Assembly (NCBI GenBank): GCA_021155205.1
Contig: JAJNPS010000052.1
Location: 124,001-188,000 of the forward strand
DNA from: Rhodobacterales bacterium
Lineage (GTDB): Bacteria; Pseudomonadota; Alphaproteobacteria; Rhodobacterales; Rhodobacteraceae
Length of the DNA: 64,000 nt
Reading direction: 5' to 3'
Under the pieces are notes generated by a model, which was not told the origin of the DNA, searched no databases, and worked only from the letters and a program-made list of their open reading frames with translations. Made by a program: the position numbers and the translations under genes. Below, in pieces: positions 34,815 through 43,601 of this stretch; the stretch's first letter is position 1, and every line of letters begins with the position of its first letter.

Positions 34815-36151
34815 GGGGAAATGATCCCGCAGGTATCGGCCAGCGGCAACAGCGTGTCCGGCACCTGCATCCCGATCACCTTTCGCATGAACGCCGCGCG
34901 CGCGCCGCAGCGCGCGGCGACGTCCGGAAACCGGGCTGCAAGGTCGGCCCGCAACGCGGCATCGGCAAGGGCATAGCCGTCCTCCATGCGGGTGGACCCC
35001 CAGGCCGGATGGCCGGGAATGACATCCATCTGCATCGCCATGCCGGACGCCAGCGGGATATCCGATCCATCAGAGATCGGCGACGACATCCATTCGTCCA
35101 GCCCGATCAGATGGCCGGGGTTCAGCGTCACACCGTAGGTTGCAAAAGGCAGCGCTTCTTGCATCGCATCCCAGACCGCGCCGCCCGGCACTCCGGGCCG
35201 CATCAGGGCGCACCAGTCCGACATCGCCTGCAGGTAGGGCATGACGAAGTCATCGACATAGCCCTTTGCCATCGCCGGCAGATCGCCCGTATCGTGCGCC
35301 AGCCATCCCGCCCGGCAGATGTTCGCGCGCCAGTGGCACACATTGAACGAAATGGGCGTGCCCAGCTTCAGGACCTGGCCACTGGCACTGGACAGCCCCT
35401 GATCCGCCCGCGCGCCGGTCGCAAAGGTCATGTGGCAACCCAGCGGCAACCCGCCGACATGCCCCGCCGCCACCGCCTCGAAGTCGGTCATGCCGGGGCG
35501 AAACGCATGCGCCATCCGACGCAGCGCCGCGGCGGCCATGTGGTTGGCAAATTCCAGCCGCGCGATTTCGCCCGCATCGACGCGGGCGCGCAGACCATGG
35601 GCGGGATGCATCAGGAGGTCGGTCGCGTTCTCGACGCTGCCAGCCACTGCCCGCACGGGATCGGCGACAAAGGCGGGCACGTCCAGCGCGGTGGCGGGAT
35701 CGTCGACCTCGTCCGCACCGAACCATTTCCAGCCGACCATGCCGACATTGGCCCCCCTTGGCACCGCCTCGGCCAGCCAGTCCGGCAGACGGCGGCTGTC
35801 GCGGGGCTGCGACGGCAAGGAAAGGCTCGCCGCATGGCCGACCGCGATCACCCCCGACGCGACCAGGGGCGCGGTCTGCGTGTAGGGCAGGCATTCGTTG
35901 CCCGCCAGCAGCAAGGCGCGGTCCAGGGCCACCACCAGGACCGCTTCCTCGAATCGCGGATCGAACCCGGTCAGCCAATGCAGGTTGGCGCTGTGCTCGC
36001 GGTCGCCATAGACGATCCCGATGTCATGGCCGCGCCGCGCCAGCGCCGCACGAAACGTCGACAATCGCAGGGAATATTCCGCAATGTCAGGTTCGGCCGG
36101 GACAGCGGGCGCGCCGTATTCGGGCCAGTCAATCCTGATCAGTCCGCCCAT
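34778..36151 (-). CDS. M24-family (Xaa-Pro aminopeptidase-like) protein with altered metal site
   Basis: A 457-residue protein with a creatinase/prolidase N-terminal domain (residues ~20-190) and a pita-bread M24 domain. The C-terminal His and Glu ligands are recognisable (NPGHLIGLDEW; RMEDGYALAD). The two Asp ligands of the usual D..GY..D..R pattern are replaced: the equivalent segment is FNVCHWRANICRAG, with Asn270 and Asn277. A normal two-metal site is therefore unlikely, so it may be a non-peptidase member such as a creatinase-like or lyase-like protein. The start MGGLIRIDW at 36151 is chosen; an upstream start six codons earlier is possible. It converges on the HAD gene. Confidence 0.82.
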   Translation of the reverse strand: MGGLIRIDWPEYGAPAVPAEPDIAEYSLRLSTFRAALARRGHDIGIVYGDREHSANLHWLTGFDPRFEEAVLVVALDRALLLAGNECLPYTQTAPLVASGVIAVGHAASLSLPSQPRDSRRLPDWLAEAVPRGANVGMVGWKWFGADEVDDPATALDVPAFVADPVRAVAGSVENATDLLMHPAHGLRARVDAGEIARLEFANHMAAAALRRMAHAFRPGMTDFEAVAAGHVGGLPLGCHMTFATGARADQGLSSASGQVLKLGTPISFNVCHWRANICRAGWLAHDTGDLPAMAKGYVDDFVMPYLQAMSDWCALMRPGVPGGAVWDAMQEALPFATYGVTLNPGHLIGLDEWMSSPISDGSDIPLASGMAMQMDVIPGHPAWGSTRMEDGYALADAALRADLAARFPDVAARCGARAAFMRKVIGMQVPDTLLPLADTCGIISPYLFAPSMVAAL

Positions 36152-36255
36152 CGCCGGTCCCCGCCCCACCCAGGTTCACGTCGTTTCGCCGCAAGACGGG
36201 CGCTTGCGCGACCGCATCGCAACACTGGCCCCGAACCCATTGCGCTGCAACCCGC

Positions 36256-36284
36256 TTGCGCGCAAAGGCCCCTGCGCCTATATC
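36256..36284 (+). promoter_or_regulatory. Promoter of the SRP RNA gene
   Basis: TTGCGC at 36256-36261 and TATATC at 36279-36284 are separated by 17 bases, and the -10 element ends 5 bases before the 5' end of the SRP RNA stem. The geometry fits a housekeeping sigma-70 promoter for a stable RNA. Confidence 0.7.
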
Positions 36285-36289
36285 CCGGC

Positions 36290-36387
36290 GTGAGAGGTTG
36301 GCGCGGGTAAGCGCCTCGCCAACCCGGTCAGGTCCGGAAGGAAGCAGCCGTAACGAGCCCCGCTTGGGTCGTTGTCCAGCCTCTCAC
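36290..36387 (+). ncRNA. ffs: Signal recognition particle 4.5S RNA
   Basis: About 98 nt that fold into one long hairpin: the 5' end GTGAGAGG pairs with the 3' end CCTCTCAC. The apical domain contains the nearly invariant core GGTCAGGTCCGGAAGG and AAGCAGCC, with the GGAA tetraloop and the asymmetric internal loop that binds the Ffh M domain. The RNA guides co-translational membrane targeting. It is followed by rsgA; no strong T-rich terminator is seen directly after it. Confidence 0.97.
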
Positions 36388-36555
36388 CTTGTGAACCTGT
36401 CGAAAACGGAGGGTGCCCATGGCTGTCGTTGCATCGCTCCGGGCCGGGGCGCGCTAGGGGCAGAGGTCCCGTGACGTTCCCGCCCGAACTGGCCGCCCGC
36501 ATGTCCGCACCGGACCTGCAACGGGCATGTTACATGTTTGCAAGGAACGCTTCCG

Positions 36556-37599
36556 TTGACGCAATCACACACGCTTGCCGGCCTTGGCTGGACAAATTTC
36601 TTTCTGTCCCAACTTGATGAGGCCGAACTTTTCCTGACCCCCGTCCGCATCGCCGGGGTTCACCGCGCCCGCATCGACGGGCTGTCCGAGGATGGCCCCG
36701 TCACCCTGCCCTTTACCGGCGCGATCAGTGCGGGCGATCTGGCCATCGGCGACTGGGTGCTGTCGGACGGCGAACGCATCTGCCGCCTTCTGGACCGCAA
36801 GACCGAACTAAGCCGCCGTGCAGCTGGGCACGGCAATGCGATCCAGCTGATCGCGGCCAATGTCGATACGCTGTTCATCGTCACGTCCTGCAACGCCGAC
36901 TTCAACCCCGCGCGGCTGGAGCGGTATCTGGCACTTTCGGCCGAGGCGGGCACCGAGGCGGTGGTGCTGCTGACCAAGGCCGATACCAGCGCCGATGCAG
37001 AAGGTTATCGCGTACATGCCGAAAAGCTGCGCCGCAACCTGATCGTATTGGCGCTGGACGCACGTGATGCCGAGGTGGCGGCAACGCTTGGTGCCTGGTG
37101 CCGGGCGGGGCGGACGGTGGCGCTGCTTGGGTCCTCCGGCGTGGGCAAGACGACGTTGACGAACGCGCTGACCGGCCTTGCGGGGCCGACCGGGCCGATT
37201 CGCGAAAGCGATGCGCGCGGGCGACATACGACGACGATCCGGTCGCTGCATGCGGTTTCGGGCGGCGGCTGGCTGATCGACACGCCCGGCATGCGGGCGC
37301 TGTCGCTTGCCGATGCGTCCGACGGCATCGACGCGGTGTTCGAGGATGTGACCGAACTTTTGGGCCAATGCCGGTTTCGCGACTGCACGCACCAGTCCGA
37401 GCCCGGCTGCGCGATAAGGCTGGCGATCCAGGAGGGTCGGCTTGACGAAGCGCGCCTGAACCGCTGGGACAAGCTGAAGCGCGAGGACAGGTTTCTAAGC
37501 GAGACCCCCGCCGAGGCGCGGGAACGTGCGCGCACGTTCGGTCGCGTCATCAAGAAGAGCCTGGCGGTCAAGACCCGGTACGAAGGGGGCAAACGCTAG
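36556..37599 (+). CDS. rsgA: Ribosome small subunit-dependent GTPase RsgA
   Basis: A 347-residue circularly permuted GTPase that assists late maturation of the 30S subunit. An OB-fold N-terminal domain is followed by the permuted G motifs: G4 TKAD, then the P-loop GSSGVGKTTLTNAL, then DTPGMR. The C-terminal zinc site is CRFRDCTHQSEPGC. I choose a TTG start at 36556 because AAGGAA lies 8 bases upstream of it; another TTG at 36538 would add six residues and overlap that site. A hairpin follows the stop. Confidence 0.93.
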   Translation: MTQSHTLAGLGWTNFFLSQLDEAELFLTPVRIAGVHRARIDGLSEDGPVTLPFTGAISAGDLAIGDWVLSDGERICRLLDRKTELSRRAAGHGNAIQLIAANVDTLFIVTSCNADFNPARLERYLALSAEAGTEAVVLLTKADTSADAEGYRVHAEKLRRNLIVLALDARDAEVAATLGAWCRAGRTVALLGSSGVGKTTLTNALTGLAGPTGPIRESDARGRHTTTIRSLHAVSGGGWLIDTPGMRALSLADASDGIDAVFEDVTELLGQCRFRDCTHQSEPGCAIRLAIQEGRLDEARLNRWDKLKREDRFLSETPAEARERARTFGRVIKKSLAVKTRYEGGKR

Positions 37600-37610
37600 G
37601 CAGTCTGCAC

Positions 37611-37643
37611 GCCGAACCGGGGCAGGTACCGCCCCGATTCGGC
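37611..37643 (+). terminator. Strong hairpin after rsgA
   Basis: A 13-bp stem, GCCGAACCGGGGC with GCCCCGATTCGGC (one G-T type mismatch), encloses a 7-base loop 11 bp after the rsgA stop. The following bases are not T-rich, so this is either a weak intrinsic terminator or an RNA-stabilising stem between rsgA and dnaX. Confidence 0.55.
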
Positions 37644-37700
37644 GTCTCGCCTTGCCCCCCTTATCGGCGCAGTCTAAGCTTGGCCGTCAGAGGAAGCCGC

Positions 37701-39437
37701 ATGTCCGACCAACCCGCCTATCGCGTTCTTGCGCGCAAATATCGCCCGCAGACCTTTGCCGATCTGATCGGCCAGGACGCCATGGTGCGCACGCTGAAGA
37801 ACGCCTTTGCCGCAGACCGGATTGCACATGCCTTCATGATGACGGGCGTGCGGGGGGTGGGCAAGACCACCACCGCGCGGATCATCGCCAAGGGGCTGAA
37901 CTGCGTCGGCGCGGACGGCGCGGGCGGTCCCACGACGGAACCCTGCGGGGTCTGCGAGCCGTGCCGCGCCATCACCGAAGGACGCCATATCGATGTGCTG
38001 GAGATGGACGCGGCCAGCCGCACCGGCGTCGGCGACATCCGCGAGATCATCGAGTCGGTCCATTACCGGGCGGCATCCGCGCGCTACAAGGTCTATGTGA
38101 TCGACGAAGTGCACATGCTGTCGACCGCAGCCTTCAACGCGCTGCTGAAAACGCTGGAAGAGCCACCCGCGCATGTGAAGTTCATCTTTGCCACCACCGA
38201 AATCCGCAAGGTGCCGGTCACGGTCCTGTCGCGTTGCCAACGGTTCGACCTGCGCCGGATCGAACCCGAGGTGATGATCGACCACCTGACCCGCGTGACC
38301 GGCGCAGAGGGGGCGGCTGTGGCCCCCGACGCGCTGGCCCTGATCACCCGCGCCGCCGAAGGATCGGTGCGCGACGCGATGAGCCTGCTGGATCAGGCGA
38401 TCGCGCAGGGAACCGGCGAGACCACTGCCGCCGAGGTGCGCGCCATGCTGGGCCTGGCAGACCGAAGCCGTGTCCTCGACCTGTTCGACCTGATCCTGCA
38501 GGGCGATGCGGCGGGCGCGCTGCGGGAACTGGGTGCGCAATATGCCGATGGGGCGGACCCGATGGCGGTCTTGCGCGATCTGGCCGAGATCAGCCATTGG
38601 CTGTCGGTGATCAAGATCGCCCCCGATGCCGCCGATGACCCGACGACGCCCCCGGCCGAACGCGACCGGGGCCGCGACATGGCCGCCCGCCTGCCACAGC
38701 GCGTGCTGGGCCGTGCGTGGCAGATGCTGCTGAAGGCGATCGAAGAAGTGCCTTTGGCCCCGAACGCCATGATGGCCGCGGAAATGGCGGTGATCCGGCT
38801 GACCCATGTGTCGGACCTGCCAGATCCCGCCACGCTGATCCGCAAGCTGCAGTCCGGCGCGCCGCCTCCAGCCGCGCCGCAAACCGCGCCAACTGGCAAT
38901 GGCGGCGGGACACCGCGCGGCCAGTTGCCTTCGGCACCCCGGCAGACATTGTCCAGCGGCCCGGCGATGGCATTGGCGACGCAGGTTGATCCGCTTGGCC
39001 CGCCCCAGCCGCACAGCATGGCCGAAGTCATGGAGCTGATCCGCGCACGCCGTGACCTGAAACTGTTGCACGAGGTCGAGATAGGCCTGCGACTGGTCCA
39101 CTTCGCGCCCGGACGGATCGAGTTCGAACCCGGGCCTGCCGCACCGACTGACCTTGCGGCGCGGCTTGGCCAACAACTGTCGTCCTGGACCGGAACGCGC
39201 TGGGGCGTCTCTGTTGTCGGCGCGGGCGGTGGCCCCACCATCGCCGAACAGCGTCAGGCAGAACTGCACGCCGTAAACGACGAAGCGGCGCAAATTCCGC
39301 TGGTCGCCGCCGTCATGGCCGCGTTCCCCGGTGCAAAGATCACCGAGATTCGCACACCCCGAGCCCGCACGGACGAGGCGCGGGATGCCGCCCTGCCCGA
39401 GGTCGATGACGAATGGGACCCCTTTGAAGATGACTGA
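37701..39437 (+). CDS. dnaX: DNA polymerase III subunits gamma/tau
   Basis: A 578-residue clamp-loader ATPase. The N-terminal region VLARKYRPQTFADLIGQD, Walker A GVRGVGKTTTAR, a zinc-binding cysteine set (NC...CGVCEPC), Walker B DEVHMLS and sensor motif are intact. The tail after about residue 380 is Pro/Ala-rich, then a C-terminal domain likely binds the polymerase. The ATG at 37701 (MSDQPAYRVL) is preferred to one seven codons upstream. It heads the conserved dnaX-ybaB-recR group. I saw no obvious slippery frameshift site, but did not search exhaustively. Confidence 0.96.
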   Translation: MSDQPAYRVLARKYRPQTFADLIGQDAMVRTLKNAFAADRIAHAFMMTGVRGVGKTTTARIIAKGLNCVGADGAGGPTTEPCGVCEPCRAITEGRHIDVLEMDAASRTGVGDIREIIESVHYRAASARYKVYVIDEVHMLSTAAFNALLKTLEEPPAHVKFIFATTEIRKVPVTVLSRCQRFDLRRIEPEVMIDHLTRVTGAEGAAVAPDALALITRAAEGSVRDAMSLLDQAIAQGTGETTAAEVRAMLGLADRSRVLDLFDLILQGDAAGALRELGAQYADGADPMAVLRDLAEISHWLSVIKIAPDAADDPTTPPAERDRGRDMAARLPQRVLGRAWQMLLKAIEEVPLAPNAMMAAEMAVIRLTHVSDLPDPATLIRKLQSGAPPPAAPQTAPTGNGGGTPRGQLPSAPRQTLSSGPAMALATQVDPLGPPQPHSMAEVMELIRARRDLKLLHEVEIGLRLVHFAPGRIEFEPGPAAPTDLAARLGQQLSSWTGTRWGVSVVGAGGGPTIAEQRQAELHAVNDEAAQIPLVAAVMAAFPGAKITEIRTPRARTDEARDAALPEVDDEWDPFEDD

Positions 39438-39449
39438 AAGGACGACACG

Positions 39450-39803
39450 ATGCTGAAAGGTTTGGGCGGGCTGGCCGGTCTGGGCGACATGGCCAAGATG
39501 ATGAAAACCGCGCAGGACATGCAGGCCAGGATGGCCGAAGCACAAGCCGAACTTGGGCGCACGGTCGTCATGGGCGAGGCGGGTGCGGGTCTGGTCAAGG
39601 CACGCTGCACCGGCAAGGGCGAACTGACCGGCCTCGACATCGACCCGTCGATCCTGGTCGCGTCGGAAAAGGAAGTGGTCGAGGACCTGATCGTTGCGGC
39701 GATCAAGGATGCCCAGACGCGGGCGGCGGAGCGGAACAGGCAGGAAATGGCCAAGCTGACCGAAGGTCTGGGCCTGCCCCCCGACATGAAGCTGCCCTTC
39801 TAG
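39450..39803 (+). CDS. YbaB/EbfC nucleoid-associated protein
   Basis: A 117-residue small DNA-binding protein with the typical N-terminal coiled helix (MAKMMKTAQDMQARMAEAQAEL), a central beta-sheet and a C-terminal helix (AERNRQEMAKLTEGL). YbaB proteins dimerise as tweezers on DNA and accompany RecR. AAAGGA lies ahead of the ATG. The gene is 12 bp after dnaX and 11 bp before recR. Confidence 0.95.
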   Translation: MLKGLGGLAGLGDMAKMMKTAQDMQARMAEAQAELGRTVVMGEAGAGLVKARCTGKGELTGLDIDPSILVASEKEVVEDLIVAAIKDAQTRAAERNRQEMAKLTEGLGLPPDMKLPF

Positions 39804-39814
39804 GCTTTCGCCCC

Positions 39815-40414
39815 TTGGCAAGCGAAACCGAAAGCATCGAGACGCTGATCGAGCTGATGGCGCGGGTGCCGGGGCTTGGTCCCCGGTCGGCGCGCCGGGC
39901 GGTGCTGGCGCTGTTGCGCAAACGCGGCGGCCTGATGGCCCCCTTGGCGGATCTGATGGGAACGGTCGCGCGCACCGCCCGCGATTGCACGGTCTGCGGC
40001 AATATCGGCACCTCGGACATCTGTGCGATCTGCGCCGATCCCCGCCGCAAGACGCCCGAGATTTGCGTCGTCGAAAACGTGGCGGACCTATGGGCCATCG
40101 AACGCGGGGCGATCTTTCGGGGGCGCTATCATGTGCTGGGGGGGACGTTGTCGGCGCTGGACGCTGTCGGCCCGGATGACCTGAGGATCCCCCGGCTTGT
40201 CCAGCGTGTCGCCGAAGATCACGTGACCGAGGTCATCCTGGCCCTGAATGCCACCGTCGATGGCCAGACAACCGCGCATTACATTGCCGACACATTGGCG
40301 GGTAAGGGCGTCAGGATCACCTCGCTGGCGCAAGGCGTGCCCATCGGAGGTGAACTGGATTATCTTGACGACGGGACCATTGGTGCCGCACTTCGCGCCC
40401 GCAAAGATTTCTGA
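39815..40414 (+). CDS. recR: Recombination protein RecR
   Basis: A 199-residue RecFOR-pathway protein that helps load RecA at gaps. It has the N-terminal helix-hairpin-helix (RVPGLGPRSARRAVL), the zinc finger (CTVCGNIGTSDICAIC) and a Toprim domain (ICVVENVADLWAIE; ALNATVDGQTTA). The start is a TTG at 39815 giving MASETESIETLI, the only start that keeps the conserved N-terminus. It is the last gene of the dnaX-ybaB-recR run. Confidence 0.96.
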   Translation: MASETESIETLIELMARVPGLGPRSARRAVLALLRKRGGLMAPLADLMGTVARTARDCTVCGNIGTSDICAICADPRRKTPEICVVENVADLWAIERGAIFRGRYHVLGGTLSALDAVGPDDLRIPRLVQRVAEDHVTEVILALNATVDGQTTAHYIADTLAGKGVRITSLAQGVPIGGELDYLDDGTIGAALRARKDF

Positions 40415-40493
40415 CAGTCGTGCGCCAATTGCATTCCCGCCACCTTGGCCCTATTTCCACTGCTGACAGCCGCGACCGAAAGGGCCCCAGGCG

Positions 40494-41426
40494 ATGAACT
40501 GGATTTCCAACTACGTCCGCCCCAAGATCAACTCGCTGTTTTCGCGCCGCGAGGTGCCCGAGAACCTTTGGACCAAGTGCCCCGAATGTGGCACGATGCT
40601 GTTTCACCGTGAGCTGGCCGGCAACCTGAACGTCTGCACCAACTGCAATCACCACATGGCGATCAGCCCGCGTGAGAGGTTCAACTCGCTGTTCGATACG
40701 GGGATTTTCACCGAAGTCCGCGTGCCCGAACCGCTGCCGGACCCCTTGCAGTTCCGCGACCAGAAAAAATATCCCGACCGCCTGAAGGCTGCCCAGAAAG
40801 CCACCGGCGAAAAAGAGGCAATGCTGGTGGCCGAGGGCGAGATGGGCCGCACCCCCATCGTTGCCATGGCGCAGGATTTCAGCTTCATGGCGGGGTCGAT
40901 GGGCATGTATGTGGGCAACGCGCTGATCGCCGCCGCCCAGCGCGCGGTCAAGCTGCGCCGCCCCCTGATCCTGTTTGCCGCTGCCGGGGGCGCCCGGATG
41001 CAGGAGGGTATCCTGTCCCTGATGCAGATGCCGCGCACGACCGTTGCCGTGGAAATGCTGCGCGAGGCGGGCCTGCCCTACATCGTCGTCCTGACCCATC
41101 CAACCACAGGCGGCGTCACCGCATCCTATGCAATGTTGGGCGATGTCCAGATCGCCGAACCCCAGGCGCTGATCTGCTTTGCCGGACCCCGCGTCATCGA
41201 ACAGACCATCCGCGAGAAACTGCCCGAGGGGTTCCAGCGCGCCGAATACCTGCTGGACCACGGCATGCTGGACCGCGTCGTCCATCGCAAGCAGATGCGC
41301 GAGGAACTGATCACCATCACCCGCATGCTGATGAACCTGCCGCCTGCGATCAAGGGCGACCTGCCGCCGCCGGGCGCGACCCCCGAACCGACGCCCGAAC
41401 CCGTCCTGGCCGGGGCCAAGGGGTGA
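40494..41426 (+). CDS. accD: Acetyl-CoA carboxylase carboxyltransferase subunit beta
   Basis: A 310-residue subunit that, with AccA, transfers the carboxyl group from biotin to acetyl-CoA in the first step of fatty acid synthesis. The N-terminal zinc ribbon CPECGTM...CTNCNHH and the crotonase-like core (GSMGMYVGNALIAAA; AGGARMQEGILSLMQM) are standard. The C-terminal tail is Pro-rich. It overlaps folC by 4 bp (GTGA), the widespread accD-folC arrangement. Confidence 0.97.
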   Translation: MNWISNYVRPKINSLFSRREVPENLWTKCPECGTMLFHRELAGNLNVCTNCNHHMAISPRERFNSLFDTGIFTEVRVPEPLPDPLQFRDQKKYPDRLKAAQKATGEKEAMLVAEGEMGRTPIVAMAQDFSFMAGSMGMYVGNALIAAAQRAVKLRRPLILFAAAGGARMQEGILSLMQMPRTTVAVEMLREAGLPYIVVLTHPTTGGVTASYAMLGDVQIAEPQALICFAGPRVIEQTIREKLPEGFQRAEYLLDHGMLDRVVHRKQMREELITITRMLMNLPPAIKGDLPPPGATPEPTPEPVLAGAKG

Positions 41427-42694
41427 CAACCGGCTCCGACGCGCTGCTGCAACGGATGATGACCCTTCATCCGAAGGTGATTGATCTGACGCTGGCACGT
41501 GTCGAACGGCTGCTGGGGGCGTTGGGAAACCCCGAACGCCGGCTGCCCCCCGTGATCCATATCGCGGGCACCAACGGCAAAGGCTCCACGCAAGCCATGA
41601 TCCGCGCGGGGCTTGAGGCTGCGGGGGCCTCTGTCCACGCCTATACCTCGCCGCATCTGGCGCGATTCCACGAACGCATCCGGCTGGCCGGAGAGCTGAT
41701 CTCCGAGGAGTTCCTGACCGGGCTTTTGGACGAATGCGTCACCGCGAACGGCCCGGACGACATCACGTTCTTCGAGATTACCACCTGTGCCGCGTTCCTG
41801 GCCTTTGCCCGCATCCCTGCCGACTGGACGCTGCTGGAGGTCGGCCTGGGCGGGCGGCTGGATGCGACCAATGTGGTGGATCACCCGCGCCTGACCATCA
41901 TCACTCCGGTCAGCCTGGACCATCAGGCTTTTCTTGGCGACACCGTCGCGGCCATCGCCGGCGAAAAGGCCGGCATCATCAAGCGCGGCGTCCCGGTGAT
42001 CGTCGGCCCGCAGACCGAAGAGGGGTTGGCCGTGATCGAGGCGCGGGCCGCGCGGATGGACGCTCCCGTTCTGGCATTCGGACAGCACTGGTCAGTGGGC
42101 GAGGATCGCGGGCGGCTGATCTATCAGGATGAAAATGGCCTTTTGGACCTGCCACTGCCGAACCTGCCGGGACCGCACCAGATCCAGAATGCCGGGGCCG
42201 CGATCACGGCCTTGCGCCATCTCGGTTTTGACGCCCGTGCCTGCGAGGCCGCCGTGACCCGCGCCTTTTGGCCGGCCCGGATGCAGCGCCTGCGTCTAGG
42301 ACCCTTGGTCGATATCGCGCCCGAAGTGGAGCTTTGGCTGGATGGCGGGCATAACCCGGCAGGGGCCGAAGTCGTCGCGGCAACTCTTGCGCAGATGTCA
42401 CGGCGGGAAACCCATCTGATCTGCGGCATGCTCAACACCAAGGACGTCAGGGGCTATATGGCACCTCTGGCGGCGCAGACCACGCGCCTTTATGCTGTGT
42501 CCATCCCCGGCGAAAAGAACACTCTGCCCGCTGACGTGACCCGAGACGCGGCGAGCAGTGCAGGCATTGATGCCCTTACGGCACCATCCGTCGCCGAGGC
42601 ACTTGTCGCAATTGCCGCGAAATCCCCCAACGCACGGGTACTCATCTGCGGGTCGCTTTACCTGGCCGGGGCCGTGTTGCGCGAAAACGGCTAA
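41423..42694 (+). CDS. folC: Bifunctional folylpolyglutamate synthase / dihydrofolate synthase
   Basis: A 423-residue Mur-ligase-family enzyme that adds glutamate to dihydropteroate and folates. The P-loop IAGTNGKGST, the SPHLARFHERIRL loop, LLEVGLGGRLDATNV and the C-terminal WLDGGHNPAGAEV motif are present. The start is a GTG overlapping the accD stop. Its stop overlaps that of the convergent TetR gene by 4 bp. Confidence 0.96.
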   Translation: MTTGSDALLQRMMTLHPKVIDLTLARVERLLGALGNPERRLPPVIHIAGTNGKGSTQAMIRAGLEAAGASVHAYTSPHLARFHERIRLAGELISEEFLTGLLDECVTANGPDDITFFEITTCAAFLAFARIPADWTLLEVGLGGRLDATNVVDHPRLTIITPVSLDHQAFLGDTVAAIAGEKAGIIKRGVPVIVGPQTEEGLAVIEARAARMDAPVLAFGQHWSVGEDRGRLIYQDENGLLDLPLPNLPGPHQIQNAGAAITALRHLGFDARACEAAVTRAFWPARMQRLRLGPLVDIAPEVELWLDGGHNPAGAEVVAATLAQMSRRETHLICGMLNTKDVRGYMAPLAAQTTRLYAVSIPGEKNTLPADVTRDAASSAGIDALTAPSVAEALVAIAAKSPNARVLICGSLYLAGAVLRENG

Positions 42695-43323
42695 GGCCTT
42701 TTAACGCCGTAATGCGCCAGGAACATGTCCACGGCGCTATCGATGCCCCGACGCACCTCTTCGGGCTTGACGGTGTCGGCCATGCCAAAGACGATCCGGT
42801 CATAAACCGGCGCGCGGCACAGTTGCACGAACTGCTGGGCCGCAAGGTAAACGTCCGGCACCGACAATTCGCCGACATCGACATAGCACTGCAATCCGCG
42901 CGCAAGGCGTCCCAAGATCACACCCGGGCCGAACTGATACATCTGTTGCGCAAGTCCTGGAAAATGTTCTGCTTCGGCAATGACGATGCGAAACACCTGG
43001 CGACTGGACTCGCTCATCATCAACCCTGCGATCCGCTCCCCTGCATCCGTCAGCATGGTGTGAATGGGCGTGTCCGCTGCAATCGAGGCTTCGACATCTT
43101 CGACTTGCCTGCGGCACTCCATGCCGGCGACCTCGAGAAACAGCAACTGCTTGTCGGGAAAATAGGCATAGATCGTGGCCTTGCTGACCCCGGCCTCGCG
43201 CGCGATGTCATCGACCGAAGCCCGTTCGAACCCGTCGCGCAAAAAGATCGTCCGGGCGCCGATCAGCACCTGGTCAAACTTTCGGCCCTTGCGGACTGCC
43301 TGATCTAGTGCGGCTGCGCCCAT
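42691..43323 (-). CDS. TetR/AcrR-family transcriptional regulator
   Basis: A 210-residue regulator with the N-terminal TetR helix-turn-helix (ASVDDIAREAGVSKATIYAYFPDKQLLFLEV) and an all-helical C-terminal ligand-binding domain. The ATG at 43323 has a GAGGGA ribosome-binding sequence and gives the usual length; the 63-codon in-frame extension upstream is unlike the family. The ligand is unknown. It is divergent from mbfA across 278 bp, so it may act on itself or on mbfA and the AEC permease downstream. Confidence 0.88.
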   Translation of the reverse strand: MGAAALDQAVRKGRKFDQVLIGARTIFLRDGFERASVDDIAREAGVSKATIYAYFPDKQLLFLEVAGMECRRQVEDVEASIAADTPIHTMLTDAGERIAGLMMSESSRQVFRIVIAEAEHFPGLAQQMYQFGPGVILGRLARGLQCYVDVGELSVPDVYLAAQQFVQLCRAPVYDRIVFGMADTVKPEEVRRGIDSAVDMFLAHYGVKRP

Positions 43324-43496
43324 TTGTCCCTCGTCGCCCGAGCATAGCGCGGGCAAAGACCTTGCGGCAAGCGGCCAGACGGGAATGGTCATCCCGTCCC
43401 CCTTTGCCCGCAGGGGCCGTATTTGACGTGCTTGATCAATCGTGTGGGCATGGTCGTGCTCCCGGACTGTGTCTCGCCATGTCATAACTAAACTCT

Positions 43497-43516
43497 CCGG
43501 TTCATTTTTCAACCGG
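43497..43516. promoter_or_regulatory. Inverted repeat upstream of the TetR gene, possible operator
   Basis: CCGGTT and AACCGG are separated by 8 bases, giving a 20-bp dyad in the divergent TetR/mbfA region. TetR-family regulators often bind such dyads near their own genes. The assignment is by position only. Confidence 0.35.
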
Positions 43517-43573
43517 TTGTGCCGGGACAGCTCTTCACGTTTGTGGTGTTGCCTGCGTCGGGAAAGCCGCTAG

Positions 43574-43590
43574 ATTAGAATCATTCCAAT
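43574..43590 (+). promoter_or_regulatory. Irr-type iron control element (ICE box) before mbfA
   Basis: ATTAGAAT-C-ATTCCAAT is an 8-1-8 palindrome with one mismatch and matches the TTAGAA..TTCTAA pattern of ICE boxes bound by the iron response regulator Irr in alphaproteobacteria. It ends 11 bp before the mbfA ATG, a position that would block transcription or initiation. mbfA is an established Irr target in Agrobacterium and Bradyrhizobium. Confidence 0.7.
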
Positions 43591-43601
43591 CAGGATCGCC
43601 C

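Noticed and set aside
36419..36457. 12-codon ORF with a GGAGGG sequence between the SRP RNA and rsgA
   Set aside because: Too short to support, no similarity or conserved feature visible; a chance ribosome-binding sequence is likely in GC-rich DNA.
37674..39821. 715-residue minus-strand open frame over dnaX
   Set aside because: It mirrors dnaX and ybaB; no motif, and repetitive Gln/His/Arg composition.
43324..43512. 63-codon N-terminal extension of the TetR regulator
   Set aside because: TetR proteins begin close to the helix-turn-helix, and the ATG at 43323 has a good ribosome-binding site.
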